The notes under the pieces were generated by a model. It was not told where the DNA came from, made no database searches, and was given only the letters and a program-made list of their open reading frames with translations. A program made the position numbers and the translations under genes. Of a DNA stretch of 64,000 bases, positions 24,806-39,800 are shown one piece after another (position 1 is the stretch's first letter; each line of letters opens with the position of its first letter). The DNA is from Parelaphostrongylus tenuis (Eukaryota > Nematoda > Chromadorea > Rhabditida > Metastrongylidae): the NCBI GenBank assembly GCA_019055375.1, contig JAHQIW010004602.1:53482-117481 (forward strand). Reading direction: 5' to 3'.

Positions 24806-27800
24806 CATATATACATATATATGTATATATGTGTGCATATATATATGTATATATGTGTGCATATATACATATATATATATGTATATATGTGTGTATACAT
24901 ACATATATATACACGTATATACGTATACATATATATACGCATATATACATATATATGCATACATACTGGAATTATTTATATGTAGATTTTCACATATATG
25001 CTTATATTATGCATAAATATTTATTTTTATAAAACATTGAACATCTCATTCTTGCACAAAATTGCAATTGAAGCAATATATAAGTGTAGCATTCAGAAAA
25101 GGGTGGCAGAGAGATTCTGGATTTAACAAAATAACTCGAGCAGTACTAAAGACTTTTTTCATGACTGTGTCGGAACGGAATCATTTACTCGATTATTTGA
25201 GTTAGTGTATTACGACAAAGTAATTCTAATCCAGAAGTGTTAATACTGGTGCTAATGCATCTCATCGTAGGCGTTTGTGTTATAGATAGACTGATTTTTA
25301 ATCGTGAAATTGTTCGAAGATCAACATTATTTCACCCAGGCACGAATTCTTCCGGACCTGAAATATGATTCTGTATTCGATAATGAGGACCTCAAAAAAG
25401 GAATCCTTTCGTGGAAATTCGTAGCTGAATGTCAAGAAAAGATGAGTGCCGACGAAACCTTAAATGAAAATGAATTAGGTGTTGATTCACGGGCAAGTTT
25501 CACAATCGGTGGGTATTTTTCATTCGCACCTTTTGGTTATTTGAATCTATCTTTCGGAATGCAAATAAAGGCAAGCGTCCTCACACGTTTTGCAGAAATC
25601 CCGCAAAACTTTACGTTTCAAATGTTTCTATTGTTACTCAATGGTGAAATGCTTGCCTGTGCACCCATTTCGAATGTGGAAATACGTCAAATTAGAAGAG
25701 GCCTACATTCGCTTTCACAGGTTGCGCTTTTAAGTGATGTATTCAGATTCCTTTCTGTTCTTGATTCATATTTACGTTATGTTATGAAGTGAAATCGAAA
25801 TTTTCTTTACTGTATTTGGTAGTAATCTGGAACGTGATTTCGTAATTAAGAGAAAGCTTATGCGTTGCTAGTGGGCTGTAACACTCACTTAGCCACAGTA
25901 CGAAATCATTTGATAAAAGAAATATTTCATTGGTCAAATAAGTTTTTCTACAGCTAAGAACTTTGCTATCGTTACAAATTAGCAGGCAAGTAGAATTTCA
26001 GACATTTATAAAATGGAGAAATGGCAGTACGAAAGGTTTATAGTCATAATAAGTGCCTATAATTGTTCTTTTTTTCATCTCACATTCGTCCGTTCTGTTT
26101 TTTATCATTGTTTGAAAGCAAACAATACTTCTTCTATTGTTCACTCAAAATGATCTATCAGTTGCGCTTCTCTTCTTCAGATTAAGTTGCGCATATTGAA
26201 GTTTGGGAAGGTGCTAGTGGCAGATTTACCTCCGGGGTCGTATTCACTTTTTACCATGACGGTGATTTGCAACAGTTGGATTTCATGCAATCATGACCTT
26301 GGAGGTTGCTCTCGGCACACGTGATCCATGTAGTCGAGCATTGATTGACTTTTAGGGTTTTTAGGTGTTCCCTTTTCTCTCTCAAAGACTCAAATATTTC
26401 ATTGTATGGAGCTCCGCTTTTGTGTTAGGAATTTCGAGGAGCTGCTGAGATTCTTCTGATTGTGTATTTGGCTGCTGTTGTTTGAAGTAACTCGGTGGCA
26501 AAGATGGGTTCAAGCCACAATAACATTTGAAGTCATTTTCTATTTGAAGGCCGACTATCTTGGGATATCGGTCCTACTAGATTGTCGTTGATTTGCAATG
26601 ATGTCAGTTTATATAAGGCGAAGGTCGATAGATGGTGGACCAGTTTTCGACCATATAATTATTATATTGGCTCAAATGTCTTTCTAACACATTGGATTTC
26701 AAACATTCAACTGAGAATCTAGCATATATTCTATTTGAGTGCTAATTTGCTAATTTAATAAAGTTCTTATTTTCGACAATTTTAAAAGGTGTTGGGATTT
26801 TCTCAGATTGTTACCGATAGTGACCATGCCGCTTATAGGGTAACAATGATTCGTGGCACTTTCTTACACGATGTTTAGCTTTGGGATAGAAACGCCAAAC
26901 GCTTCCCATTCTGTGAGACTCGGCTTTGATGAATCTCTATCAGCTGTAAATTGTAGTTCGGCATCCAATAGCACCCCTGAGCTACGATAAGGTGATTAAG
27001 CACTAAAACATCCCGATGATACCTTTTATAGAGAAATTTTTTGTATGGAGCGGTTGTTTCACGTCATTAGTCTTACTTCGAAATGCATTTTCCGGTGAGA
27101 ATTTTTTGACAGTAGCTCTGTTTTGGCCACGTTTTGTGTCAAAGCTTTCGTTGATGAGCCTAGTAATTTTTCGATACCTTAGTTTGTAAGCTTCTACTGA
27201 GCAAACTTCATTGTTGGAGTTCTCATAACTTGGTATATTGGATACACTGGATACTCTTCTTTGGTATCGTGAACATTTTTTTTTCCAATTACACTGACAA
27301 TGAAATTCTGCCAAACTTTGTATCCTTAATCGTGCTATGCAATACTGTAGTGTCGTGGTCATAATAGTATGGGGCCTTTTGATCTTGCTACTTTAGCAAA
27401 AAACTTGTCTTAGTACAAATTCATAGATATGGGTGCACGCACAAAAAGTGTGTTTGAGGATAACATGACAGTGACGAAGATTCCAGCTTTTCTCACTACT
27501 TTTGACAAATTTTTTATTCACAGAATCAATATACTCTGTTCAAGTTTCAATATCATATTAGCGAATCAAACCTTTTTCGATGCACATCCTCTACATTAGG
27601 TACCATCAGAGTGCACTGAAGGTCCTTGTACAATCGTCATCTAGCTGAGTTTTGCTTCCGGTTATCTAAGCCAGCAACTAGTCTGATAGTTCCCTTTATT
27701 TCAATTTCCATCTGTCAACCTCTGTGATGTACTGGTCAAATCCTCATAATCATTTTTGCGAGTATTTCGTACATATGACACTACTGTGGTGGCTCAGTGC

Positions 27801-30800
27801 CAGTATGATCAATTGTACCAAGAACTGTGCTTCAAAAATTATTCTCTATGAACTGCATTTATAGAAAAGAATGGTGGAAGAGGTATGGATTTTATGTTTT
27901 AGGCTCATTATTTTGAACCTGTGCGCTCGGGATCTGACACCATCACAGGAGATCTTCACATAAGGTAGATCTACTACAAGTGAGCATGACTTTTTCCTAC
28001 ATTGAGTGGAGTGTTTCTATGAAAGTCGCTTCTTTATCTTCAGAGATGATTGCCTCGACATAGCCACTGAAACTGTTCACAATAATTTTGAAAACTTCTA
28101 CCCAACGATTAATATCTTTGGGAAGGATAGCGTAGTCTTGAAGGTAGGTGTATTCTTCTTCGATTCGCTAGAAGTGTTTTAATCGGCGGAAAGTTTCAGT
28201 CACTTGTCACCAATGATTCTTGTGGGCCTCTGCGGCCTCAGTTTCCACGTCCTGCCACCATAGCTTATTTTATGTACCCAATTGTTGGCAGGTAAGTAGT
28301 CGTTTTCTTTAGTTGTGAAGTTTTCGAAAATTTTTCCTATTTTTATGAACCACAGCGCTATAGTCTTTATTGTAACATGAAAAGTTTGTTGCTACCTGTG
28401 AGCTTCGTATCACCCTATCGTCCCTCCGATCTTCGGGTGACTCGAACGCACACCCTTAAAACTCCCATTTTCCTTGTAGCGTGCGAAAGTAGCCCAGTGG
28501 ATTTTTCTCGCTGTAGGAATCTATAGCTTTTAGTGGTGGTATGATGTTACAAATATATATCCAATATTGTTGAGTGATGTGCAAAACTTCGAATGTTGGT
28601 TTGAATTTGAACCCGTATTTCACCCTTTCAGTGGCCCGTGATAACCACTGCACTACCTGCGCTCCGTTCTGCAATCACTCTTTCTTCGAAATCTTTTCAT
28701 TTTTTTTTTTTTGAAGAATCTCGTGAAAATTTCCGGCCATTGAATCATTGGTCTTCCTGCTGTGCATTTGACATTTAGAGTACTCCTGTCGCCAACAACT
28801 CTTGTTCATCGATAGGCTTTTACATACATTACCTGTTCCGCTTACTTGAGTTTCGACTATTTCGCATACAGCTCAGCGTCTCTGGCTTTGATCATCAGCA
28901 TAAGTCGAAACCTTTTATTCCTACTTGCAATGTACATGATACTCTTAGCGTCGACCCTTCGACTGTACGTCCGGCAACAGCATGATTTTTCATCCTGCTT
29001 GTAGAGGCCAGATTTCCGACTTGAATGCGTCGCATGTCCGTAATCTCCTTCACTGAATACTCGACGTTCTTGAAAGCTCTTCGAGCCACTCGCTGCTTCC
29101 TTGTCAGCTCCAAGGCTAAGTTGCTGTCGTGTTAACATCCTTGTCGAGATGAAATCTTTGATTTTCAACAGTATTCATTCTGTTGGGCATGAATGAGAAT
29201 CAGTTGATATTACATTGTAAAGGATCGATGTGACTAACCATTCCTTCTACTTAAAATATGATTTTTTTTTCACCTGTACATGCCTTTTATATGTTTCGAA
29301 TCTATTGCTTGAACGCATTGTGGAACTCTATCTTCTCATTCTCGAATTCTGATGTCTTTCCTGAAAAGCGAATAGCTTGTGTATTACATCTACTGCCGTT
29401 AACTTTGAATAAAAAGCGAATATGCACTCGAGTCTTTATTCCTCTGTGTATTCGTTAGCGCTAAACAGGGAGCCTAGCTTTCTCCAGCAACATAAACGGC
29501 AACACTTTTTGTTTTGAAAGTTTTTAATCTTTTTTTTTACATTTCAATGCAGACCGGAGTGTTTTCATTTGGAACAGTTTCATTTTGCACATAATTCCTC
29601 TTCTAATGCGTTGCTCTAGTAAGACATGAAAATAAGACATCTAACATTTGAGATGGAACTCACAATAGTGGTGGATTATCTGACTTAAATATCCAATCAT
29701 TAAACCACTCAAATATGCTATGGAAGAAGATACGGTAACTCAAACAATACAACAAAGATTGTCAATCATAATGAGAAAAAAACCATTCCCATTACATTAG
29801 CAGAAATGATTATTCTCTCCATTACAAGAAAAAAAGGTTCCGGTCACTGAGGTGAGATAAAGGGCTTTTGTTAGTAGAGTAAGAGAACGAATGAGATTTT
29901 GCCTAGCAAGACGCCATAATGTTCATATATTGTATCTGTTTATGTTTGTAAGTGCCCATTCTGCATTGAAAAAGTGTTAAACATTTGGGTTTCATTTTCA
30001 GTCTCTTGGAGATCCTCATTGTAGACATAGTCAGTTTGAAATGAAATCTTATAAAATTATATAGACGTTTAGTGCGCTAGAGAAAAATTTTTTTATGAAT
30101 ATTTAGAACTGTGTTCTGAAGTGCCGAAATATTTTACTGTATGGAAATTCATCGTTAGATGTGAAGCTTCGCCATGGAAGAGTTACCTAATTTGTTTACT
30201 TCATCAACATCCAAGATCCTGAATTCTAACACTTATGTTGAAAAATCTCTCTAGAAGCAATGCCCGACGTATGGGAGAAATAAGTCGACGAAATCCATTT
30301 TTGCTGTCACAAGTTTTCCCGTTCCATCGTCTTTTCTTTTAGTAGCAGAACATTAAGCATTAGTAGTAAAAGCATTATTCATCGATTAAGTTCGATGTGG
30401 TTCCAGAGAAAGAGGATCTTTGACCTTGAGAGATTGCGACGAATTAGGTGACATGTTCATTCAATATGTAGCTATGATGTTGAGTAATTGATGTTGTAGA
30501 AATATTTCAGCGTCATGAACTCTCGTGAACATCTGGAAAATGCTAAGCTTTAACTATAAATTCCTCGCCGATCTTCAGTTATTTTGTTCCGAAGTGTTTC
30601 AGATTAGTTTTGGTTGACATGGACGATCAAGTTTTGTTAACAGGAGAATTACGTCAACTACATGACACGGAGGCAATGCGCGCTACTGTGCAGGTACTCT
30701 GCAGTTATACCATCCTTTTGTATTTTATATTGAATAGTTTGATAACCTTGAAACAGAAGAGAAGGCTCAGCTCAGGTTTCTCGTCATACTTGTAAATTGA

Positions 30801-33800
30801 GAGAAAAGTGCAAAGGAGCAGGAATAATATTAGCGGATTTAGGTATCCAGTGATTGGGCGAACGTCGACATGTGTCCTCAGTGTCTCACTGCTGAATCCT
30901 GTCACACTGTTGATGGCGCTGCATTGATCGTGGGGAAAGATCAGCCTATAGGTATATCTGATTTTCATCAATTCCTGTCGGGGATTTCTTTGTCCGCACG
31001 TCGTAGTGTCAAATGCCAGATAATAACAGCTGGAATAAATCCTCTCTTTATTTGTGCATTTTAATTTATTTTTATTTGTACCCCTATGCGCAGCGCACCG
31101 TGGCAGAGTAGTTTTAATGCTTGGCACGGTGCGCGTAAAGCCGAGCTCCACCTTCCGACACTCTTCGGCAGTCAACAAGAACGCCCTATGGGACGCCACA
31201 GCCAGGCTATCTTCGAGATTGCAAGAAGACATGCTCGACCAGGATTGTGCATCATCGAAGAAGAAGGCGAACAACGAATCGAATACTAGAAGTACTTGGA
31301 TCCGCACAAAAAAACTGTGATGACGGATCGTGTAAATAAATAAATAAATAATATACCACTATGCACGCCTTGGCGTATAGTTTCTGCGAAAAAATCGCTT
31401 TCTTTTGAATTCCCTGTGTGTTAACAATTGTCGGGAGTTTTCCTAGAGTCTAATTCACCCAATCAGGCGGAATGCAGAATTTGAATTTTGCTAATGACCA
31501 TGAACTTTAGTTCACCTTCCATAAGGAGCTGCTTCAGATATTTGCGATAATATTCATTGGCATCAATGCCTATTTGCACCCTAACTTGCATTTCTACTTT
31601 CAATTTTTTTCAAACGACGAAGGTCATTTTGACCTCTATATTTCTAAGGTAATTTACGCTGTACAGAGTTTTTTTTTCTAGAAATCAATTAGTTATTCGA
31701 AAGCGCAAGTCTTGGCAGTTTGAATACTGTACTTAGTTCCTGAAAAAAAAGCCTTTTTAGTACGCTGTAGCATCAAAAATAAAAATTTTTCTCATCTTCG
31801 GAGTGCTCTGCTGTCACGGCTAAGATCTGTGGATGGTTTTTCATTAGACCATACTTAATACCTATTCAATAGCATGAATCTCGACGATTCCGAGGCTAAA
31901 TTTGGTTTTTCAGGTGTTCATAATACATTTTACGAACGAAAATCAAATTACGTTACATTCGTATTCTGCTCACATATGAGTTATTTATGCACAAAAAGTA
32001 TATTAGCTTATAAAAAATTATAGAATAACAGAATATATAAGGCAGCTGAAATTTTTTCTGCAGTGAAGAAAATAATCCCTTTCAAATAACAAAAATCGCG
32101 ATATTGATTTTGCAGGCCGTTCAAGAAGGGTTAATCAACAGTATGTTGGTATAGATTTTATTTATTGAAAAAAAAACCATAAGAACTTATGAACCTTTCC
32201 TAACAGATGCAAATATCTTTATTGTACAAGAAAGTGATTCCAATTTTTTGAACCTCGTCAGATGTAATTTTTCTCTTTCTTATCGAGGCTTCTAAACAAA
32301 ATAATTTGATTACTTAGGCAGGATTTCGTCCAGTTGGCGCTCATTGTCCTTTAAATTCACACATATCTGAAGATTTTCAAATTCACATATCGTTTCCATT
32401 TTTTATTCCAGTTACAAATGATCTACAAAGTTCAAATAACATCTTGGCAAATTGATTTTTAACCGTTCAGTTTTAGGTTATGCTCTAATGTTATGTTTTG
32501 TTCATTACTTGTCGCAGAATCGGTGCACTAGTGATTGTATTGAAAAGACTTGTTAGTCTCCTCAATCACCTTACCTTGATAAATATTTAGATCTTGTTAC
32601 TCTTTCCTTTATTATTATTGTGCTCATTTAGTGACTTTGTATAGTGTATTTCCGTGGTTTCAACTTGTCACAATGCGCTCGATAATAGTTGATCTTCAGT
32701 GGACAAAAGTGAAGTTTTCAATTTCTCAAGTTCTTCGCCATATCAAGTAATTTTTCGTTTAAGGTCTGCGTGAATATCACCCAGCTTACAACTGGTGCGC
32801 TGTCAGCGCATGCACTTATCAAGCATATCTCACTTTATTCGGCACCTGTCGTTGCGTCTATAGTTGTTCTTGAATATCCCGCAAACAACTACACCGAAGT
32901 ATGTCATCGCACACGATAGGAAAACTGTGGCATATGATTATTCTTATCAAATTCAGGCTTTGATCAACAAACACCAGATATTCTCTGGAGCCACAGCTCA
33001 TTCAAGGCCACTCGATCTGTCCATAACTGATAGTGAACCGTGCAGTGAAGCAAACCTTGGATTAAGCGAAGATGTGAGTAACACGCCTCAGTTAAAGAGC
33101 AATCGTGGCAGTGCTTCGCTCGAAAATAATGCGACAATACGTCGCTATTACAGAACTCTTACATAAGTAAACTACGTTGCTTGACTTTGATTTCACATCA
33201 CACAGAAACGTAAGATATCGAACCTTGTAGTTTCAGCTCTCAGCGATGTGAATTTATCAACATTTAGCACGTTTTTTGCTTTTTCAAAATGGTCTTACTC
33301 GTTTCAGAAGTGGTGGATCGACAGGCTGAGAACAATTCTGGCAAGCGAAGAGAACGACACAACGTCCGTAGTGAAGCAAATACAATTTAATGATAGACGT
33401 TGCTTTATATATTAACCGCAAATCTGGTCTTTGACAGCTTACTTTTTCTTCAGTGACTCATTACGCTTCTTTCTGCATCTCCGATACCTTAATTTGAGCT
33501 CGGTGCAGTGCAGCATATAATGTACATGTTGATTGCTGGTATGCTAAAACCAGTTCGTTCACTCCGCTTCGTGCCGTCCCATCTAATTGTGACACTATTT
33601 CATTTCCGAATTGATTTTTGACCTGCTTCTATCGTGTTGTACCTTGCTGATGTCGGGTGGTGGTTATCATTGGTCAGGCTATGATTACATCAAACATTCA
33701 TTGTTGTTTGTTGGCCCAGTTGATGACTATAAAAGCTGTGTGCGTGGCATCCTAATGGAACCGTTGATTTACAGGGTGATTATTGGTTCGAAGCAATTAG

Positions 33801-36800
33801 TCACCGGTGAGGACAGTGTATTGGGTACCTCTGTGATACTGCAGAATCAAAATGAAGTTTCGTGCGGACATTTTGAACCACTCACTGAAAAAATTATTGT
33901 TGTGGCCAAATTCGATAAATTGTTACGAGGATTCATGAAAATGGTAGGTTTTACTTGTTCACATGCTACAAATTTCGTACTCCTTCTCAGAATAAACTAG
34001 GGTATTGTGGTATTGCTGTCGATATGGAATTTCAGAGCAATGGTTCTTACGAAATTTCTTATGTATTAGCTGATTTGTACTTACATCTAATTCATGTGGG
34101 ACTATTTTGCGGATAAAATCATCTGTGATACTTTCCACTTTGAATCCATTAGGGCAACTTATAAAAATTGCTCTATTGAGTAAACATATTGAAGCTGCTG
34201 GGAATTCATTTTTCAGTCCTCATGCCCTTTTCTAGAGAATATTTCGCTATGTCTGAAAGGCTACCGTATTTTCTCCAAATAAAAAGCGCTTAGATGCAAT
34301 TTTAATTCGATTTGGAAATCTGGAATAAATGTCACTAATGAAGGAACTTTTAGACTCAATTTGGGACATCTAATTGGGCAACCGGAATGCCCACGGAAAT
34401 CTACTACTTCCTGGACGTAGCCGATAGGAATACCAGTTACAATAGGACCGATTTGGTTTCTTTTCATATTACATATAAAAAATAAAACTACTCTTCGTAT
34501 AGTTTCACCAGTTAAGTTCTCTCTTCAGAAAAAATTGTCCGTTATTCTAGGTCGAAATTGAATGGGAATTTATCGAAGAGGAAAAAGACATCTGTTCTAA
34601 TGCACCAATATTTGATCCATTCAGAATGAACGTCAGTGTAATCAACTAATTGCACATCACATTATCAAATACATCCCAAGTGAAGAAAAGAAATTTTCAG
34701 ATAAGTTTCTGTTCTCCACAAACGCCACACTTGTGCATCTTAGAAGATGTTTATCGAAAATTCGGACTCCTTACATTGAATTCAAAGCAACACCTTGTGG
34801 TTAGAGATCTTCCTCTTTCTGGACCATACTCGAGTATGTTCTTTTAGCCATTGTATGCAACGTTGTTCGACCTTCAACGGCACAATTCAGATAATAGAAG
34901 CATATTATGCTAATACTATCAATGATAAACTCATGAAATTGCACATACTTTGCTTTATACGTCCTCCAGAGTCCTGCCGACACAACAACGCTTTCAATCC
35001 TTCTAAAGCAGTGTGCATATCTGCGAGAATATTTTTGCGTGGCCATAAATCATTTCCGGCCAATATGCAACTACGTGGAATGTATTCTATCTCACTTGAG
35101 TGTCTCGGAAAAAATTCTTGGACATCCGATTGTTGTCAAATCTTGGCATTGAACTGAATTTTGTCTTTGCCGCTCATGTTTCTTATGTTAGTTATATATT
35201 ATAGAAATCATTAACACTTATTCGAAGTTCTGTTTCGAGTGTTTTCTTAAGACCACTGCTCAAATTTCAATATGCCTGATAATCATTATTTGAGCCACGC
35301 ATGTCAGTGGTCTGTCAATGAGGGCTGACTTATAGGATCCGATACACGTGTTTCGATCTTGCGATCTCGTCAGTCGGCAGTTACCCTTTCTCGTCTTTTG
35401 CTAATGCCCATCGAGATCTATAAGTCAGCCCACATTGACAGACCACTGACATGGGTGGCTCAAAAAATGGTTATCACGCTTATTCGAAGGGCAAAAAACT
35501 TTTTGACCTTTCCAAGTTCACATAACATAGCACCGAGGTGTTCGTTGAATCAAAAGGTGTGGGTTGTTTTTGGTCCCTCATTTGACTTTCAAGTCAATTC
35601 CGAATGTCACTCATGTTTTTTGTGAACCTTTGCAATTGATACAAGCGGCGTCCTCAAGAAGAGCGTTAAGAGCGGCGTCTATGAAGACTGGTATGATAAT
35701 ATAGGTACTAAGAAAGTAGTCTCCATGGAGTGTCGTGAGCGTGCTTGCTTCATTCAATTCCAGTGGCTCCCTGTGCTACCTAGTTAATCCTTGATACCGA
35801 AACAGCTGTGATTCCTGGTATTTGTTTGCCAATGGCTGGGTTTCCGGATGAAAACAACGACCCCTTTCTCTGCTTTAGAGGCCCTGCCGGGAGGATGTAT
35901 CCACCGTCAAGTCGATAAACGCCATGCGTCTAGCACACTATGTTCATCCGCACGCTCTCCGCTGTTTCCTACTTTTTGCTAGCACAAGTTAGTGATTATA
36001 AACAGCGACCAAGCAAGGACATGAGCATGTAGGAAACAGCGGATGACACTAGGCCTTTTTGGTGTCGCGGTTGTACCAATTTCTAGGCTCAATAAAACAT
36101 AGCCAATGAGTAATCTCAGGGTTTGTTTTGCACGGTGAGAAGAGTTGAAGGCAAACAGATGATGGTGCAGCACCAATTACGAAGGTCAAATACAAGTGTG
36201 CGACTGTGTTCGTCGCTCACATAAGCTGGGTGAAAGGGATCATGGTTCATGACATGCACAGACGTTTTTGAGAAAACAGGACGAAGAGGAAGTTCTCTGC
36301 GTTAACCTGGCTCATGGAGGAAGGCTATCTTTTTGGGTAATCAAGTCAAAGTGTAGGCAACACTAGATTCACAATTAATACGGTTCAAAATTTCTTCGAG
36401 CCGTGTTTTTTGAAAATGCACTGTTCATTGCTGTTTTTCTAAGCTATACTATTTTGCAGTTTTGAATAGTTCTATAAGACTACGATCTAGTGGAAATCAT
36501 AGTATCACTGACGCTGAATGTGCAGTTCTTCGGCAATTTTCAGAGGTATTGAATTTTTAAATACCAAGTCTTAAAATTTTATTTCGACCATATCACGGCA
36601 AATGCGATCACTTTGTTTAAACTAGAGCAACTTCTGATATTGTTGAGTGATTTACAAGCTTTGAACGTCAGGCAGGATTCGAACCCACAACTCACCGTTT
36701 TCAAAGGTGCGTGCTAAAACAAAAGAATGATGGCAGAATGAAGCTGGTGGGGCAATAGTTAGCAGGCGCTCGGAAAAGGTGAACTGTGGGTTAGAGTTCC

Positions 36801-39800
36801 GTCCGACGTCTCAAGCCTCGCATATCACTTAACTTTACTGGATATATATTTGTGCCATTATATCACCACCGAGAGCGGTTAGCAAAGAAAATTCTAGTTG
36901 GTGATGCATATTTTAATCACATTCTCATCATGCACACAATAGGCGTGAGAAAAAATTTTTTTAATTCAGATCTTATTTTTAGGCGTCATTCCATTGGATA
37001 GCCCCGTCACACTTTACCTTGTTATCATTGCAACAGATGATTGTTGACAAGCTCAAAGTAGATCTCTTCCAGGTAAAGGTTTTCGGGTATATCTCCGATG
37101 ATAAAACGTCACTTTAAGTTAAAGCTGTAATTTTAATCTGACTCTTAATTGAACTAGGAGGTTTGCTTTGAAATGTTTACATACGCAAGAATTCATCGTT
37201 CAACACAATTTAAATGATCTCGTTGACTCTTTCAAAAATATTTTGTAAAATTTTGGAAATGATTTGCTGTGGACGAAGTTGTATGCAATACATCACAGTT
37301 TGTGTAGTATAACTAGCGCGGGTGCAACTATAAATCTAATGCAAAGTTTACGAGAAGGAATAAAAGAAAATTATTCCCTTCAAGCACTTATCATCTCTTG
37401 AAAGACTTTAGCAATTTGATGGCGTGTCTTTCAGTGAGTTTAAAATTCATACATTTATCTTTAGGTCAATCCATGATATTTTTAGAAGTATCGAATTTTG
37501 GGAAAAATTTTTCTCTATTTTGTGACACCAACAATTCCAGTTCGTCATTACATATCTTAGTCGTTCTTTCCTAAACTTATTTCATAATAATTTCGTAACA
37601 CATTGGCGACGAAGTTTCGTCAGTAAAAACCACACATTTTTGTTGGTCAATCTGGATGCATAGTCTTCTCCTGGAGTGCTTGAATTAATCGATAGTTTGA
37701 ATCATGCATATGCCTCTACAGAGTTTATTTTTTTCTTCGTAACAAGATTTCTTACAAATAGGCACGTGAAAAATCATTGAGAGGACAGACAGGAATGGGC
37801 CACCTGATGCTTAACATCTTCATAGCAAAAAGTGAGCCTCCTAAGAGAGCCTCATTTTTCTTTGTATTAAGGAATTTCGTTACAGCAATCATAAGGGATC
37901 TCTCATATCACTCGACAAACTATCTCTTGTACAGTATATATGCTTTGACACTTTTCATCCTTCTTCACAGAGTTATTTGCACTGTGCATATCCCAGTACC
38001 CCTAGCAATTAATTTGTTTTTTTTTCGTCTTCTTTTAGAACTTACTGGTTGAGCATGTCTCGTTGCAATGACAAAGTTAGCCTGGCTGTGATGTTTCTTT
38101 TTGACTGGCGGAGTGCTGGGCTGGGTTCAATTTCCGGGCGCTGCGACAAACATAGCAACGAGGTCACGGCGCATGATATGCGACAGATCACTTGTGAATG
38201 TTGTAATAAAATGTTATAACTTACCTACTACGATACTTGGGCAGCCCGTCTTCGCTAGAAGGTGGTGTGTTTCCAACATCATGACATGCACGAGGCCCAC
38301 TCCGTATATCCAAACTCGTTGCCATCTGTACATGTAGAAGGTTGACGTAACTACAAATGCTCCCGCCAGATGTTTTGTTGGTCGTCGTGGATAAATACAT
38401 TCTTTTAGACTCCAACCGCTTTTTTTCACCTATCTATCATCTGTTCTTCTTATTGTGTGAGCGGTAGTTCCTGCTGAATCTTGAAGATAAGGATAGGTTT
38501 TGGTGATGCGAACTGCGCAAACCGGCTAGACTTTGTGAGTGACGGTTCAGTTTCTAAAGACTTTGTTAGAGCACTCTGTGAATGATGTGCAAATTTTTGA
38601 AATAGTTTAAATATCAGTCCATGTCTGTTCTGCATAACAGGGCACTGGAAAGAGCGTTGAATCACAAAGATGAGCACGAAATTTAGGGCCCGTTAGTTGA
38701 TTGGCCCGTATGCAGCCGCTGCTCTCTTTTTATCTGCTTCCTTCTCCATGTTGTTCTCTATATTCATTGAGGGTCCAAGATACACGTACGAGGTGGTATA
38801 CTTAACCAAATAACCTCCATATCTATTTTTTTTTCTGATTTTACACCATAGATTTTTCATGAACTGGGTACTTGTTTTGAATATGCGTACTACAGTCATA
38901 TTTCCTCATTTGTTGGATTCATTGGGCATCATCTCTCCTATGCTGGTATTTTTCAAGAAGATGACGTTGTAATTTGCGTGGCGAAGGTTTCATAGGACAT
39001 ATCCGTCAGCACATATGTCTTTAGCCCCAATAAAGCGACATCATTGTCCACTGTCGTGCTGTAGTAAACAGCTTTGGCGATATCGTATTGCTTTGTGCTA
39101 CCCCTTTTTATGTGGATATGCTGAACGGTCAGCAAAGAATGTGTATTTTTATGTTGTAGTTTTGATAACAATTGGCTAATCGTTGTGCATAGAATTGGTC
39201 TGCACATTGCTCATCGAGTGCCCGTAGAAACACATTTATTTCAATGCTGTCAGACGTCATTCCATAGTTGACAAAGGTTAGGATAAGGGGCAGATAGTGT
39301 TCGTGACAGATTTCAACGGCCCATGACGCTGTCTGGATGTGATCCACGCAGTATAATTCTTGTCAAAAAACCTGCCTTCTTCACTGGCCATGTCTCATCC
39401 AGGAATTTTGATGTGCTCAGATAATTCTTGTGAGTAACTAGTATAGTACACTCAAAAAGCACATTGGACCGTAATCACGTAGATCCCTTCTCTTCCCCTT
39501 ACTAGGTAGGATGGCTGTACATGAAGTGCTCCATTGGTCTGGGTTTCTTCTTTCTTACGACATGATATGGAGGCGCCGTGACTGAGTGGTTGTGTTGCTC
39601 GTCGTTGCACACGTAAAAGTGAGCTCCACCCCCCAACTCTCTCCTGCAGTCAACAACAACGATTAATGGAACACCACAGCCAGGCTGCCCTCGAAATTAC
39701 AAGGAGATTCTATTCTACGACGTTGAAGAAGAAAATGATTAAATGAATTGAATGCCAGAAGTAGTGGGAGCACAGTGAAAAGAAAAACACTGTGAAGACG

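Noticed and set aside
24583..25032. Several overlapping open frames of 60-125 codons on both strands
   Set aside because: They are Tyr/Ile/His/Met repeats translated from a TA/TG microsatellite.
30705..31307. 200-codon minus-strand open frame, the longest in the window
   Set aside because: It spans a SINE-C and runs antisense to the exon 8 splice donor; no domain is visible.
36983..37047. Alternative frame of this exon reading VTLYLV, which resembles part of PGAP6
   Set aside because: It stops at 37047 before the good donor at 37073. The other frame chains cleanly from 36545 and on to 41280.
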